From NCBI GenBank assembly GCA_021296475.1, contig JAGWAJ010000025.1, forward strand, positions 1,490 to 53,247: 51,758 nucleotides of DNA, written 5' to 3'. The position numbers and the translations under genes are program-made. Of the stretch, positions 24,433 to 41,398 are shown one piece after another; position 1 is the stretch's first letter; every line of letters starts with the position of its first letter. The DNA comes from Acidobacteriota bacterium. GTDB lineage: Bacteria > Acidobacteriota > Vicinamibacteria > Vicinamibacterales > UBA8438. The notes beneath the pieces were generated by a model. The model saw only the letters and a program-made list of their open reading frames with translations, searched no databases and was not told where the DNA came from.

Positions 24433-25437
24433 GTGCTGCACAGGCCCGGCACCCTCTACGTCGTGGCAACGCCCATCGGCAACCTGGAGGACGTGACCTA
24501 CCGGGCGATCCGCGTGCTCGGCGGCGTCGACCTGATCGCGGCGGAGGACACCCGCCACGTGGCGAAGCTGCTCGCGCGCTACGAGGTGGCGACGCCGCGC
24601 ACGAGCCTCCATGCGCACAACGAGGCGCAGAAGACGGAGCGCCTGCTCGCGCGGCTGGAAGGCGGCGAGTCGATCGCCCTCGTCAGCGATGCCGGGACGC
24701 CGCTGGTGTCGGACCCCGGCGCGCGGCTGGTGCGCGCGGCGCGCGAGCGCGGCCTCCGCGTCGAGGCCCTGCCGGGACCGAGCGCCGTGCTGGCGGCCCT
24801 GGTGAGCTCGGGCCTCGCCGGCGGCTCGTTCACCTTCGGCGGCTTCCCCCCCTTCCGCTCGCACGCCCGCACGCGCTGGTTCGCGGTGCTGGCGCGCGAG
24901 CCGCGGCCGTTCGTCTTCTTCGAGGCGCCGCACCGCATCGACGCGTCGCTGCGCGACCTGCACGCCGCGGCCGGCGATCGGACGATCGCCGTCTGCCGCG
25001 AGCTGACCAAACTGCACGAGGAATCGCTCGTCGGCCCGGTGAGCGACGTGCGCGCGCGCCTGGCGAAGCCGCGGGGGGAGTTCACCGTGGTCGTCGAGGC
25101 GGCGCCGGACGCCGCGCCCCACCGGGCCGGGGCGGACGGCGGCCGAGGCGGGACCGACGGCGACCGGGGCGCGTCGGACGGCGACCGGGGCGCGTCGGAC
25201 GGCGACCGGGGCGCGTCGGACGGCGCTCCAGCCGGAACGCCCGCAGCCCCGACCCAGGCACCCGATACGGCAGCCCTCTCCGACGAGGTCGGCCGGCTGC
25301 TGGCGCAGGGCGTCAGCCGGACGGCCGCGGTCCGCGCCGTCGCGGCGCGCTTCGGCGTCCCGCGGCGCGACGTCTACCGGGCCGGGCTGCAAGCCGCGCG
25401 GCCGCGATCGACGGACGCCCCGGGAGGCGGCGATTGA
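24433..25437 (+). CDS. rsmI: 16S rRNA (cytidine-1402 2'-O) methyltransferase
   Basis: The 334-residue product starts at a GTG. It methylates the ribose of C1402 in the 30S decoding centre using SAM. The tetrapyrrole-methylase fold is clear: V-V-A-T-P-I-G-N-L-E-D-V-T (10-22), A-E-D-T-R (37-41), D-A-G-T-P-L-V-S-D-P-G (86-96), P-G-P-S-A (about 113-117) and F-E-A-P-H-R (about 163-168). After the catalytic domain, residues about 242-265 hold three copies of the heptad D-G-D-R-G-A-S, an unusual hydrophilic linker, before a typical C-terminal helical domain. It is the first gene of a run leading to glmU. Confidence 0.95.
   Translation: MLHRPGTLYVVATPIGNLEDVTYRAIRVLGGVDLIAAEDTRHVAKLLARYEVATPRTSLHAHNEAQKTERLLARLEGGESIALVSDAGTPLVSDPGARLVRAARERGLRVEALPGPSAVLAALVSSGLAGGSFTFGGFPPFRSHARTRWFAVLAREPRPFVFFEAPHRIDASLRDLHAAAGDRTIAVCRELTKLHEESLVGPVSDVRARLAKPRGEFTVVVEAAPDAAPHRAGADGGRGGTDGDRGASDGDRGASDGDRGASDGAPAGTPAAPTQAPDTAALSDEVGRLLAQGVSRTAAVRAVAARFGVPRRDVYRAGLQAARPRSTDAPGGGD
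25156..25224. repeat. 21-bp tandem repeat inside rsmI
   Basis: The 21-bp unit that begins GACGGCGACC and ends GGCGCGTCG occurs three times exactly (25156-25176, 25177-25197, 25198-25218), with a partial fourth copy. The frame is preserved, giving a seven-residue peptide repeat in the linker. Perfect identity suggests recent expansion. Confidence 0.92.
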
Positions 25438-25481
25438 CCGCCCGGCGGCGCGGCGATCGACCGAGCCGCGGGGCTCCGCCG

Positions 25482-25520
25482 GGAGTCGGCGCCGTAGAAC
25501 GGCGCGGACTCCTGTAGGCT
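25482..25520 (+). repeat. REP-like palindrome, copy 1
   Basis: A hairpin with outer arms GGAGTC/GACTCC, inner arms GCGCCGT/ACGGCGC and the loop AGA sits between rsmI and glmU. It is followed by TGTAGGC. The same element, in reverse orientation, lies at 44125-44159. It could also serve as a terminator for rsmI. Confidence 0.75.
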
Positions 25521-25603
25521 TGGGTGGGCGCCAGGCGGAGCGGTCAAGGCGACGCTTGGCAGGCCAGCGTGCGGCCCTGTCCGGCCGCCGCCCCAGACCC
25601 ACC

Positions 25604-26995
25604 ATGTCCGCTCGTCACGTGATCGTCCTCGCGGCCGGCAAGGGCACGCGCATGCGCGCGGCGCGGCCGAAGGTGCTGCACCGGATCGGCGGTCATCCGC
25701 TGGTGGGGCACGTCCTCGACGCGGCGGCGCCGCTCCGCGCGGTGACCACCACGGTCATCGTCGGCCACCAGGCGGAGGCGGTGGAGGCGGCGGTGCGCGG
25801 GCTGGGGCATCCGCGGCTGCGCTTCGTGCGCCAGGAGCCGCAGGCCGGCACGGCCCACGCGCTGCTGCAGGCCGAGGGCGCGCTGGCCGGCGCCCGCGGC
25901 ACCCTCGTCGTGCTTTCGGGCGACGCGCCGCTGATCCGGAGTGCCACGCTGGCGCAGCTCGTCGAGCACCACGAGGAGCACGGCGCCGCGGCCACCGTCG
26001 TCACCGCGATGCTCGAGCGGCCCTACGGCTACGGGCGGGTCGTGCGGCTCGACGGCGCGCTCGTCCGCGTGGTCGAGGAGGCCGACGCCTCTCCCGAGCA
26101 GCGCCGCATCCGGGAGGTGAACGCGGGCATCTACGCCTTCGACCTCGCCCCGCTGTTCGGCGCGCTCCTTGCCGTCCCCGAGGCGGGCCCGAAGCACGAG
26201 CGGTATCTCCCCGCCGTCCTCTCCCGCTACCGGCGGCGCGGCCTGACCGTGGAGACCGTCACCGCCGCCGACGCCCGGGAGGTGCGCGGCGTGAACAGCC
26301 AGGCCGAGCTGGCGGAGCTGGGCAGCGTCATGCGACAACAGAAGAACGCAGAGCTGATGGCCTCCGGCGTGACCATCGAGGACCCCGCCACCACCTACAT
26401 CGACCGCGACGTCACGGTGGGCCCGGACACCGTCATCCACCCCGGCGTTACGCTGGAGGGGCGCACCGCCGTCGGCGCGCGCTGCGAGCTGCGGAGCGGC
26501 GTGCGCATCGCCGACTCGACCCTGGGGGACGACGTCACCGTGAACGACTGCTCGGTGGTGGTCCGCTGCGAAGTGGCGGCCGGGGCGCGCGTCGGCCCGT
26601 TCGCGCATTTGCGGCCGGAGTCGGCCCTCGGCGCGGGGGCGCGCGTCGGCGCCTTCGTGGAGGTGAAGAAGTCGACCCTCGGCGCGGGGGCGAAGGCCAA
26701 CCACCTGAGCTACCTCGGCGACGCCACGCTGGAGGCCGGCGTGAACGTCGGGGCCGGCACCATCACCTGCAACTACGACGGCGAGGCCAAGCACCCGACG
26801 ACGATCCGGGAAGGCGCCTTCATCGGCAGCGGCACCGAGCTCGTCGCGCCGGTGACGGTCGGCCGCGGGGCGTACGTGGCGGCCGGGTCGTGCATCACGG
26901 AGGACGTCCCGGACGGGGCCCTGGGCGTCGCGCGCGGGCGGCAGGCCAACAAGGACGGCTGGGCGGCACGCCGGAAGCGGGACGGAGAGTCGTGA
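25604..26995 (+). CDS. glmU: Bifunctional N-acetylglucosamine-1-phosphate uridyltransferase / glucosamine-1-phosphate acetyltransferase
   Basis: The 463-residue product starts at the ATG at 25604; the earlier frame from 25520 encodes Arg-rich sequence without homology. The N-terminal pyrophosphorylase domain has L-A-A-G-K-G-T-R-M (about 9-17), Q-x-G-T-A-H-A and the L-S-G-D-A-P-L-I variant of the usual G-D-x-P. From about residue 255 a left-handed beta-helix of hexapeptide repeats forms the acetyltransferase domain, with the terminal N-Y-D-G-x-x-K-H-P-T and G-A-x-I-G-S segments. The enzyme makes UDP-GlcNAc for peptidoglycan and LPS. It is 29 nt ahead of glmS, the enzyme two steps earlier in the same pathway. 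Confidence 0.97.
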   Translation: MSARHVIVLAAGKGTRMRAARPKVLHRIGGHPLVGHVLDAAAPLRAVTTTVIVGHQAEAVEAAVRGLGHPRLRFVRQEPQAGTAHALLQAEGALAGARGTLVVLSGDAPLIRSATLAQLVEHHEEHGAAATVVTAMLERPYGYGRVVRLDGALVRVVEEADASPEQRRIREVNAGIYAFDLAPLFGALLAVPEAGPKHERYLPAVLSRYRRRGLTVETVTAADAREVRGVNSQAELAELGSVMRQQKNAELMASGVTIEDPATTYIDRDVTVGPDTVIHPGVTLEGRTAVGARCELRSGVRIADSTLGDDVTVNDCSVVVRCEVAAGARVGPFAHLRPESALGAGARVGAFVEVKKSTLGAGAKANHLSYLGDATLEAGVNVGAGTITCNYDGEAKHPTTIREGAFIGSGTELVAPVTVGRGAYVAAGSCITEDVPDGALGVARGRQANKDGWAARRKRDGES

Positions 26996-27024
26996 GGCGG
27001 GTGGCCTGAGGGAAGGCGAACGCC

Positions 27025-28881
<1,857 letters not shown>

Positions 28882-28896
28882 GCATCGAGCAAGGCA

Positions 28897-31269
28897 ATGG
28901 ACCGTCTCCTCGACGGCCTCAACCCCGAGCAGCGCGTGGCGGCCGAGCACGTCCACGGGCCCCTGCTGATCCTGGCCGGGGCCGGCTCCGGCAAGACGCG
29001 CGTCATCTGCCACCGCCTCGCCCACCTGCTCCGCGAGGGGCACGCCGCCCCGCACCAGGTCCTGGCCGTCACCTTCACCAACAAGGCGGCGGGGGAGATG
29101 CGGAGCCGCGTCGCGGCGCTGGTCGGCTCGGGCGGCACCGGCGGCACCGGCGGCGCCGGCGGCTCGGGCGGCACCGGCGGCACCGGCGACGTCGGCGGGG
29201 GCCCGGCGGTCCTGCGGCGGATCTGGATGCAGACCTTCCACGCCTTCTGCGCGCGGCTGCTGCGCCGGGAGGGGCCGCGGGTGGGGCTGACCCGCGACTT
29301 CGTGATCTACGACACCGACGACCAGGCACGGGCCGTGCGCGAGATCCTGCGCGAGCTCGACATCGACGACAAGGTGACGCGCCCCCGCAGCGTGCTGGGC
29401 CGCATCAGCGACGCCAAGAACCGCATGGAGAGCCCGGCGGCCGTCCAGCAGGCCGCGCTGAGCTACGGCGAGCAGCAGCTCGCCACGGTCTACGAGCGCT
29501 ACGAGCAGGTACTGGCGCGGAGCAACGCGGTCGACTTCGACGATCTGCTGCTGAAGGCGGTGGAGCTGTTCGACACCGTGGCCGAGGTCGGCCGCAGCTA
29601 CAGCGAGCGGTTCCGGTTCGTCATGGTCGACGAGTACCAGGACACGAACCGCCCGCAGTACCTGCTGGTGCGGCACCTGGCCTCGACCCACCGCAACGTC
29701 TGCGTGGTCGGCGACCCCGACCAGTCGATCTACCAGTGGCGCGGCGCCGACCTGCGCAACATCCTCGACTTCGAGGCCGACTTCCCGGACACGACGGTCG
29801 TGCGCCTGGAGCGCAACTACCGCTCGACGCAGGTCATCCTCGACGCGGCGCACGCCGTCATCAGCCGCAACAAGGAGCGCAAGGAGAAGCGGCTGTGGAC
29901 GGACCGGACGGGCGGCGACCGGATCGTCTGCCACCGCGCGGCGGACGAGCTGGCGGAGGCCGACTTCATCGTGCAGCGGCTGCTGGCCGGTCTCGCGGCG
30001 GGCGACGAGCCGCTCGCGGTGCTGTACCGCACCAACGCGCAATCGCGGCCGATCGAGGGCGCGCTGGCGCGGCAGGGCGTGCCCTACCGCATCGTGGGCG
30101 GCGTCCGCTTCTACGAGCGCCGCGAGGTCAAGGACGCGCTGGCCTACCTGAAGCTGCTCCTCAACCCGGACGACGACGTGAGCCTGCGCCGGGTGATCAA
30201 CGTCCCCGCGCGCGGCATCGGCAAGAAGGTGCTCGAGGGCCTGGACGGTCTGGCGCGGAGCGCCGGGAGGGGCGAGGCTCGGGCCGCCGGGCCGCTGCTC
30301 GAGGGGATGGACGAGCCGGCCGCGCCGGCGTCGCTCTGGGCGCGCGTCGTGCGGGCTACGGACGGGAGCCTGCTCCCGCCGCGGGCGGTCACCGTGCTCG
30401 CCCGCTTCCGGGAGATGATCGAACCGCTGCGCGAGACGGCGCGGGCCGGGAGCGCTTCGGAGGTGCTCAAGCAGATGCTTCTCGACACCGGCTACCTGGA
30501 CGCGCTGCGCGAGGACGGCAGCTCGGAGTCGCGGGAGCGGATGGAGAACCTGGACGCGCTGGTGGCGGCGGCGGTCGACTACGAGGTCCGCGGCGAGGGG
30601 GAGCAAGACGACCGGACGAGCCTCGGCGGCTTCGTCGACCAGCAGTCGCTGCTCTCGGAGGCGGACGAGGAGGCGGGGGCGGAGGACGCGCGCGTCTGGC
30701 TGATGACGCTCCACGCCGCGAAGGGCCTGGAGTTCCCCCTGGTCGTGATGGCCGGGATGGAAGACCGCCTCTTCCCGCACTCGCGGTCGGAGAACGACGC
30801 CCGCGCCCTCGAGGAGGAGCGGCGCCTCTGCTACGTCGGGATGACGCGCGCCGAGACCCGTCTCGTCCTCACCAGCGCCCGGCGGCGCCTCGTCTTCGGC
30901 GAGTACCAGAACACGGAGCCGTCGCGCTTCCTCTTCGAGATCCCGCCGGACGCGATCCACGAGATCGAGCCGGACGAGCCGCCGGCGCCGTGGCGCACCG
31001 CGGGCGGGAACGGCGGTGGCTGGCGGCCGAACCGCCGGCGGCGGCGACGGAACGACGAGCGGGAGCCGCAGACGATCTTCGACGCGGCCGACGAGGACCA
31101 GTCCGAGGCGGGCATCTCGCGCGGCGCGCGGGTGCGGCACCCGACGTTCGGGCAGGGAACGGTGGCCAACGTCGAGGCGCTGCCGCGCGGCGTGAAGCTG
31201 ACCGTCCGCTTCGACGCCGCGGGCCGCAAGACGCTCATCGCGCCCCCCGCGAAGCTCGAGCGCATCTGA
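28897..31269 (+). CDS. ATP-dependent 3'-5' DNA helicase, UvrD/PcrA type
   Basis: The 790-residue product is a superfamily 1A helicase. It has the Q-motif L-N-P-E-Q, Walker A G-A-G-S-G-K-T (28-34), motif Ia T-F-T-N-K-A-A, Walker B V-D-E-Y-Q-D-T-N, motif III Q-S-I-Y-Q-W-R-G-A, motif V T-L-H-A-A-K-G-L-E-F and motif VI C-Y-V-G-M-T-R-A. An unusual Gly/Thr insertion (about residues 78-102) with G-G-T triplets replaces a short loop before domain 1B. The C-terminal tail has the PcrA-type segment G-x-x-V-x-H-P-x-F-G-Q-G-x-V that binds RNA polymerase in relatives. It starts 15 nt after glmS. It probably works in nucleotide-excision and mismatch repair and in replication-fork rescue. pcrA versus uvrD naming is a matter of convention. 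Confidence 0.95.
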   Translation: MDRLLDGLNPEQRVAAEHVHGPLLILAGAGSGKTRVICHRLAHLLREGHAAPHQVLAVTFTNKAAGEMRSRVAALVGSGGTGGTGGAGGSGGTGGTGDVGGGPAVLRRIWMQTFHAFCARLLRREGPRVGLTRDFVIYDTDDQARAVREILRELDIDDKVTRPRSVLGRISDAKNRMESPAAVQQAALSYGEQQLATVYERYEQVLARSNAVDFDDLLLKAVELFDTVAEVGRSYSERFRFVMVDEYQDTNRPQYLLVRHLASTHRNVCVVGDPDQSIYQWRGADLRNILDFEADFPDTTVVRLERNYRSTQVILDAAHAVISRNKERKEKRLWTDRTGGDRIVCHRAADELAEADFIVQRLLAGLAAGDEPLAVLYRTNAQSRPIEGALARQGVPYRIVGGVRFYERREVKDALAYLKLLLNPDDDVSLRRVINVPARGIGKKVLEGLDGLARSAGRGEARAAGPLLEGMDEPAAPASLWARVVRATDGSLLPPRAVTVLARFREMIEPLRETARAGSASEVLKQMLLDTGYLDALREDGSSESRERMENLDALVAAAVDYEVRGEGEQDDRTSLGGFVDQQSLLSEADEEAGAEDARVWLMTLHAAKGLEFPLVVMAGMEDRLFPHSRSENDARALEEERRLCYVGMTRAETRLVLTSARRRLVFGEYQNTEPSRFLFEIPPDAIHEIEPDEPPAPWRTAGGNGGGWRPNRRRRRRNDEREPQTIFDAADEDQSEAGISRGARVRHPTFGQGTVANVEALPRGVKLTVRFDAAGRKTLIAPPAKLERI

Positions 31270-31538
31270 AGCGCGGGGCGGCCCGGAGAGGGTGCCCGCC
31301 GACCGCTGCCGTCGTCGGTGCGCTCCTGTTCCTGGCCGCGGCCTTGATCGTCTACGGGCAGATCGGCAGCCTGGAGATTGCCGACCTGCCGTTGGGTTCC
31401 GGTGGGCGCCGGGCAGGGGATGGGGCCGACCGCGCGGCCGGAGGAAAGCGGCGGGGCCGACCCGAACCGGGACCGGCCCCGACCGCTCTCACGGAGAATC
31501 GGAGGACGAAGTCCGAACGCCGAACCGGCCGCGGGCTC
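31270..31538. other. Intergenic region between convergent genes
   Basis: No convincing gene. One plus-strand frame that overlaps the uvrD stop encodes a membrane-helix-like stretch (A-L-L-F-L-A-A-A-L-I-V-Y-G at 31319-31357) but has no ATG, GTG or TTG start nearby and runs on antisense through the next gene, so it may be a remnant. The 3' half holds the terminator hairpin listed separately. Confidence 0.5.
31447..31487. terminator. Hairpin terminator between uvrD and the lipoprotein gene
   Basis: Arms AGCGG-CGGGGCCG (31447-31459) and CGGCCCCG-a-CCGCT (31474-31487) pair over 13 bp with a single bulged A and a 14-nt loop. The position between convergent genes fits a bidirectional terminator; no T tract is present. 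Confidence 0.65.
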
Positions 31539-32255
31539 CTACTCGATGGCGGTGATGATCCACCGGCCTTCGATGACGCCCTCCTCGCCACCCGCCAGCT
31601 CGACCTTCTGCAGCGCGACGGTCATCGTCCGGTCTTCCGACGCGCCGTCGCGCTCGATGCTGGCGGACACCGTGACTTCCTTCGCGATCAGCTCACCCTC
31701 GAACTCGACGACGTTGAGCGGGTTGGCCGGATCGTAGGTGCTCACCTGCGCGATGCGGCTCTCCTCGCCCAGCTCGTTCTGCTTGGCCGAGACCCGCCTG
31801 GCGAACTCGCGCTCGTCCTCGCGCCACTTGGTCCAGGCTTCCTGCACTTCCTCGTCCCGGCGCCGGACGTCCTCGCCCTCACGCTCGGCCTCGACGACGC
31901 GGGTGATCGCGTCGAAGTTCTCGTCCTGGTACGCCTTCTTCTCCTCGCGGAAGGTCGTCTCCTCGGCGCGCAGCTCCTGGAGCTCCTGCGCGAGCTCGAT
32001 CATGCGCAGGGGACGGCGCTCCTCCTCGGTGACGGCTTCCACGCTCGGGCTCGACGCGATGCCGTCCTCCTGCGGATCGAACACCACCATCGACATGTTC
32101 CCGAGCGTCGTTCGGTCCCCGTAACGGGAAGCCTGGAAGAAGCTGCGCATGATGCTCAGCTCCTCGCCCCCACCGCCGCACGCGGCCAGTAGCCCGCCTC
32201 CGACGAGCAGTGATAGGGTGATGCCCCCGACAGTTCGGAGTGATGAACGAGACAT
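31539..32255 (-). CDS. Lipoprotein of unknown function with central coiled coil
   Basis: The 238-residue product starts at the ATG at 32255, with GGAAGGAGG upstream. Residues 1-25 are a lipoprotein signal ending in the lipobox L-L-A-A-C (Cys26), followed by a Gly run, so the protein is membrane-anchored. Residues about 75-165 are highly charged (Glu/Arg/Lys) with heptad character, suggesting a coiled coil. The C-terminal 65 residues are beta-rich (V-V-E-F-E-G-E-L and W-I-I-T-A-I-E). No family is recognised. It lies 100 nt downstream of gyrA on the same strand only in the sense that gyrA ends at 32356; transcription would run from gyrA into it. Confidence 0.8.
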   Translation of the reverse strand: MSRSSLRTVGGITLSLLVGGGLLAACGGGGEELSIMRSFFQASRYGDRTTLGNMSMVVFDPQEDGIASSPSVEAVTEEERRPLRMIELAQELQELRAEETTFREEKKAYQDENFDAITRVVEAEREGEDVRRRDEEVQEAWTKWREDEREFARRVSAKQNELGEESRIAQVSTYDPANPLNVVEFEGELIAKEVTVSASIERDGASEDRTMTVALQKVELAGGEEGVIEGRWIITAIE

Positions 32256-32355
32256 GAGCCTGCCTCCTTCCCGGTGAGCCACAGTCGCAGGGGCAACGCC
32301 GCCCAGCGGCCAAGACCTGCCCGCGAGACGCCGCCGCCTGGGTTCGGTCAACCGC

Positions 32356-34911
<2,556 letters not shown>

Positions 34912-34929
34912 TGCAGGGATTCGTACGGG

Positions 34930-39077
<4,148 letters not shown>

Positions 39078-40433
39078 TCACGAGGGGCGGCTGCGCGGGA
39101 ACGAGTCGACGAAGCCGGCGATCAGGTCGTTGAACGCCCGGTCGTTCTTGCGGCGGTTCTCGATGGTGCGGATCGAGTGGATGACCGTGGTGTGGTGCTT
39201 GCCGCCGAAGCTCTTCCCGATCTGCGGCAGCGAGGCGTTAGTCAACTGCTTGCAGAGGTACATGGCGACCTGCCGCGGCAGCGCGACGGCGCGCGAGCTG
39301 TTGCGCGACTTGAGCTCGCTGACGCGCATCTGGTAGTGCCGGGCGACGAACTCCTGGAGCGTGTCGATGGTGACGGCCCGGTCGCCGCCGAGGGTGTCGC
39401 GCTGGACGGCCTGCGCCAGGGAGAGATCGATCTTGCGGCCGGTCAGCGACGCGTAGGCGATGAGACGGATCAGGGAGCCCTCGAGCTCGCGCACGTTCGA
39501 CTTGTTGCGGCCCGCGATGAAGAGCGCCACGTCGTCGGGCAGGGGCACGGCCTCGGCCCCGGCCTTCTTCTTGAGAATGGCGACCTTCGTCTCGAGATCC
39601 GGCGGCTGGATGTCGACGATCAGCCCCCACTCGAACCGCGACCGCAGGCGTTCGGCCAGGGCCGGGATGTCGTGCGGGGGACCGTCGCTGCTGATGACGA
39701 TCTGCTTCTGGGCGTCGTACAGCGAGTTGAACGTGTGGAAGAACTCCGTCTGCGTCCCTTCCTTGCCGGCCAGGAACTGGATGTCGTCCATGAGCAGGAC
39801 GTCGATGTTCCGGTACCTCTCGCGGAAGCTGAGGACGCGCTTGTGCTGAACCGCGTTGATCATCTCGTTCATGAAGCGCTCGGACGAGATGTAGGTCAGC
39901 TTCAGTCCAGGCATCCGTTCCAGCAGGTACTGACCGATCGCGTGCATCAGGTGCGTCTTGCCGAGTCCCACGCCGCCGTACAGGAACAGCGGGTTGTAGG
40001 AGCGGGACGGCGCCTCGGCGACGGCGACCGAGGCCGCGTGCGCGAACTGGTTCGACGGGCCGACGACGAACGACGAGAACGTGTACCGGGGGTTGAGGCC
40101 GCCCGCGGGCGCCGCGGGCGCATCCGGGGCCGGTGCGTCCGGGGCCGGAGCGTCAGGCGGCGCTGCCTCGGGCGGAGCCGGGGGGCCCTCCGGGTCGTCG
40201 ATGACGAAAGCGATCTGCAGGTCGCCGCGCTCGACCTCGCCTGCCGCCTCGGAGATGACGCCGGCGTAGTGCTTGGCGAGCCAATCGCGGCAGAGGACGC
40301 TCGGTACCCGGATGGTGACCTTCTGCCCCTGGTCGGCGATCAGCGCGGTCGGCTGGAACCAGGTCCGAAAGGTGCGCTGGTCGACCTTGGTCTCGATTCG
40401 TGACAGGACTTGGGTCCAGACGTTGCCTAGCAT
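39078..40433 (-). CDS. dnaA: Chromosomal replication initiator protein DnaA
   Basis: The 451-residue product starts at the ATG at 40433 (M-L-G-N-V-W), matching the family's N-terminus; an in-frame ATG 51 nt upstream adds only hydrophilic residues. Domain I spans about 1-80, followed by a Pro/Ala/Asp linker with P-D-A-P repeats (about 85-108). The AAA+ domain has Walker A G-G-V-G-L-G-K-T-H (about 152-160), Walker B L-L-M-D-D-I-Q-F-L and a box VII-like S-N-V-R-E-L-E-G. The C-terminal helix-turn-helix signature G-K-H-H-T-T-V-I-H-S-I binds DnaA boxes. It has its own promoter upstream and a candidate origin downstream. Confidence 0.98.
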   Translation of the reverse strand: MLGNVWTQVLSRIETKVDQRTFRTWFQPTALIADQGQKVTIRVPSVLCRDWLAKHYAGVISEAAGEVERGDLQIAFVIDDPEGPPAPPEAAPPDAPAPDAPAPDAPAAPAGGLNPRYTFSSFVVGPSNQFAHAASVAVAEAPSRSYNPLFLYGGVGLGKTHLMHAIGQYLLERMPGLKLTYISSERFMNEMINAVQHKRVLSFRERYRNIDVLLMDDIQFLAGKEGTQTEFFHTFNSLYDAQKQIVISSDGPPHDIPALAERLRSRFEWGLIVDIQPPDLETKVAILKKKAGAEAVPLPDDVALFIAGRNKSNVRELEGSLIRLIAYASLTGRKIDLSLAQAVQRDTLGGDRAVTIDTLQEFVARHYQMRVSELKSRNSSRAVALPRQVAMYLCKQLTNASLPQIGKSFGGKHHTTVIHSIRTIENRRKNDRAFNDLIAGFVDSFPRSRPS

Positions 40434-40557
40434 TGGCGTGAAGGCCCCGCGACGGTCCGCTGATGTACGTGAAGGGGAGTTCACCGAGCGCGGTGCTCCG
40501 CTCCGGCCCGCAAGTCAGATCCGCCCAAACCACCCCATTTCCGCAGAGGCACACGGG

Positions 40558-40588
40558 TTTCCACAAGTAACTTCCACAGGTGTGGAAA
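40558..40588. promoter_or_regulatory. DnaA-box cluster upstream of dnaA
   Basis: TTTCCACA (40558-40565) is followed by an inverted pair TTCCACA-GG-TGTGGAA (40572-40587). These match the core of TTATCCACA boxes with GC-leaning changes. They lie between the dnaA promoter and gene, where DnaA binding would repress its own transcription. Confidence 0.65.
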
Positions 40589-40627
40589 ACTTGCCGGGGG
40601 TGCCCCTGCATGATCCGCAGACCGGCG

Positions 40628-40656
40628 ACTCTAGCACATCGGATCCGGCCAGACAA
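40628..40656 (-). promoter_or_regulatory. Candidate dnaA promoter
   Basis: On the minus strand, TTGTCT (40656-40651), a 17-nt spacer and TAGAGT (40633-40628) form a plausible sigma-70 promoter. The leader to the ATG at 40433 would be about 190 nt and include the DnaA boxes. Confidence 0.5.
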
Positions 40657-40768
40657 TCCTGTAATCTGCTACCATGCAGCTCATAAAACCTGATAATGGA
40701 GAGCGTTGGCGAGCCCTGGCAAGCTCGGGAGAGACGGACCCGCGCAATCCGGCCTCCTTTCGTCGTGA

Positions 40769-40798
40769 TTGACAGCCGATCCGGGCCTCCGATAGGAT
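40769..40798 (+). promoter_or_regulatory. Promoter for the rpmH-rnpA-yidD-yidC operon
   Basis: A perfect TTGACA (40769-40774) is followed after 18 nt by TAGGAT (40793-40798), giving a leader of about 95 nt before rpmH. The strength fits a ribosomal-protein operon. Confidence 0.7.
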
Positions 40799-40899
40799 GA
40801 GCGTTTCGGTCTGTTCTCTGGGGCGTGGCCGTTCGCTGGCGCGCAGCTTCCTCTGGCGCGCCTCGCTAGGGATTGGTGCCACGGTGGAGTTGTCGGATC

Positions 40900-41037
40900 A
40901 TGAAGCGTACGTATCAGCCGAACCGGCGCCGTCGCCGGCGCACGCACGGCTTCCGGAAGCGGATGAGCGCGAAGGCCGGGCAGCGGGTGCTGAAGCGTCG
41001 GCGCGCCAAGGGGCGCGAGCGAATCGCCGTTCGGTGA
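40900..41037 (+). CDS. rpmH: 50S ribosomal protein L34
   Basis: The 45-residue product is too short for many gene finders. It reads [19 protein letters not shown], followed by [19 protein letters not shown], the L34 sequence almost without variation. L34 is a basic tail-like protein of the large subunit. GGTGGAG upstream serves as RBS. It is the first gene of the classical rpmH-rnpA-yidD-yidC-jag-mnmE order and is divergent from dnaA, as in most bacteria. Confidence 0.98.
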   Translation: MKRTYQPNRRRRRRTHGFRKRMSAKAGQRVLKRRRAKGRERIAVR

Positions 41038-41056
41038 CCACCCTGACGCGCAGCGC

Positions 41057-41398
41057 GTGCAACGCAGTCTGACCCGGCGCGAGCGGATTCGGCGTCGACC
41101 GGAGTTCCAGCGGGTACAGCACAACGGTGTGCGGAGTCGGGGACGCTACCTGACGCTGTTCACCCTGCCGAACGGGATGAACGTGGCCCGGCTCGGCATC
41201 ATCGCGACGCGGCGCGTCGGCGGCGCCGTTCGGCGGAACCGCGCGAAGCGGCGCGTCCGGGAGCTGTTCCGTCACCGGAAGGGCCGACCCGGCATCGACA
41301 TGGTGGTACTCGTTCGTCCCGTCGTCCCCGATGTCCCCATCGACGCCCTCGAGGCCGACTATCGGCGCACGCTCCGCGCTGCGAGCGGTGCGACTTGA
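41057..41398 (+). CDS. rnpA: Ribonuclease P protein component
   Basis: The 113-residue product starts at a GTG 19 nt after rpmH. RnpA binds RNase P RNA and helps cleave tRNA 5' leaders. The RNR signature is present as R-R-N-R-A-K-R-R-V-R-E-L-F-R (about 55-68), preceded by L-G-I-I-A-T-R-R-V-G-G-A-V and the N-terminal R-R-R-P-E-F-Q-R-V. The length is normal. Its last codons overlap the yidD start, so translation of the two is coupled. Confidence 0.95.
   Translation: MQRSLTRRERIRRRPEFQRVQHNGVRSRGRYLTLFTLPNGMNVARLGIIATRRVGGAVRRNRAKRRVRELFRHRKGRPGIDMVVLVRPVVPDVPIDALEADYRRTLRAASGAT

Larger units (their letters stand above)
40434..40899. other. Divergent dnaA-rpmH regulatory region
   Basis: No gene is seen in this 466-bp gap. 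It holds, from the dnaA side, a DnaA-box cluster (40558-40588), a dnaA promoter (40628-40656) and an rpmH promoter (40769-40798), each listed separately. The stretch around 40655-40700 is AT-richer than its surroundings and could be a second unwinding region. Confidence 0.7.

Noticed and set aside
24553-24564. CGCCACGTGGCG palindrome as a third parS
   Set aside because: It shares only the CCACGTGG centre, lacks the TTC/GAA arms and lies inside conserved rsmI codons.
26996-27024. glmS ribozyme
   Set aside because: The leader between glmU and glmS is only 29 nt, too short for the ribozyme core.
31266-31500. Small membrane protein after uvrD
   Set aside because: A helix-like stretch is present, but there is no ATG, GTG or TTG start, and the frame continues antisense through another gene.
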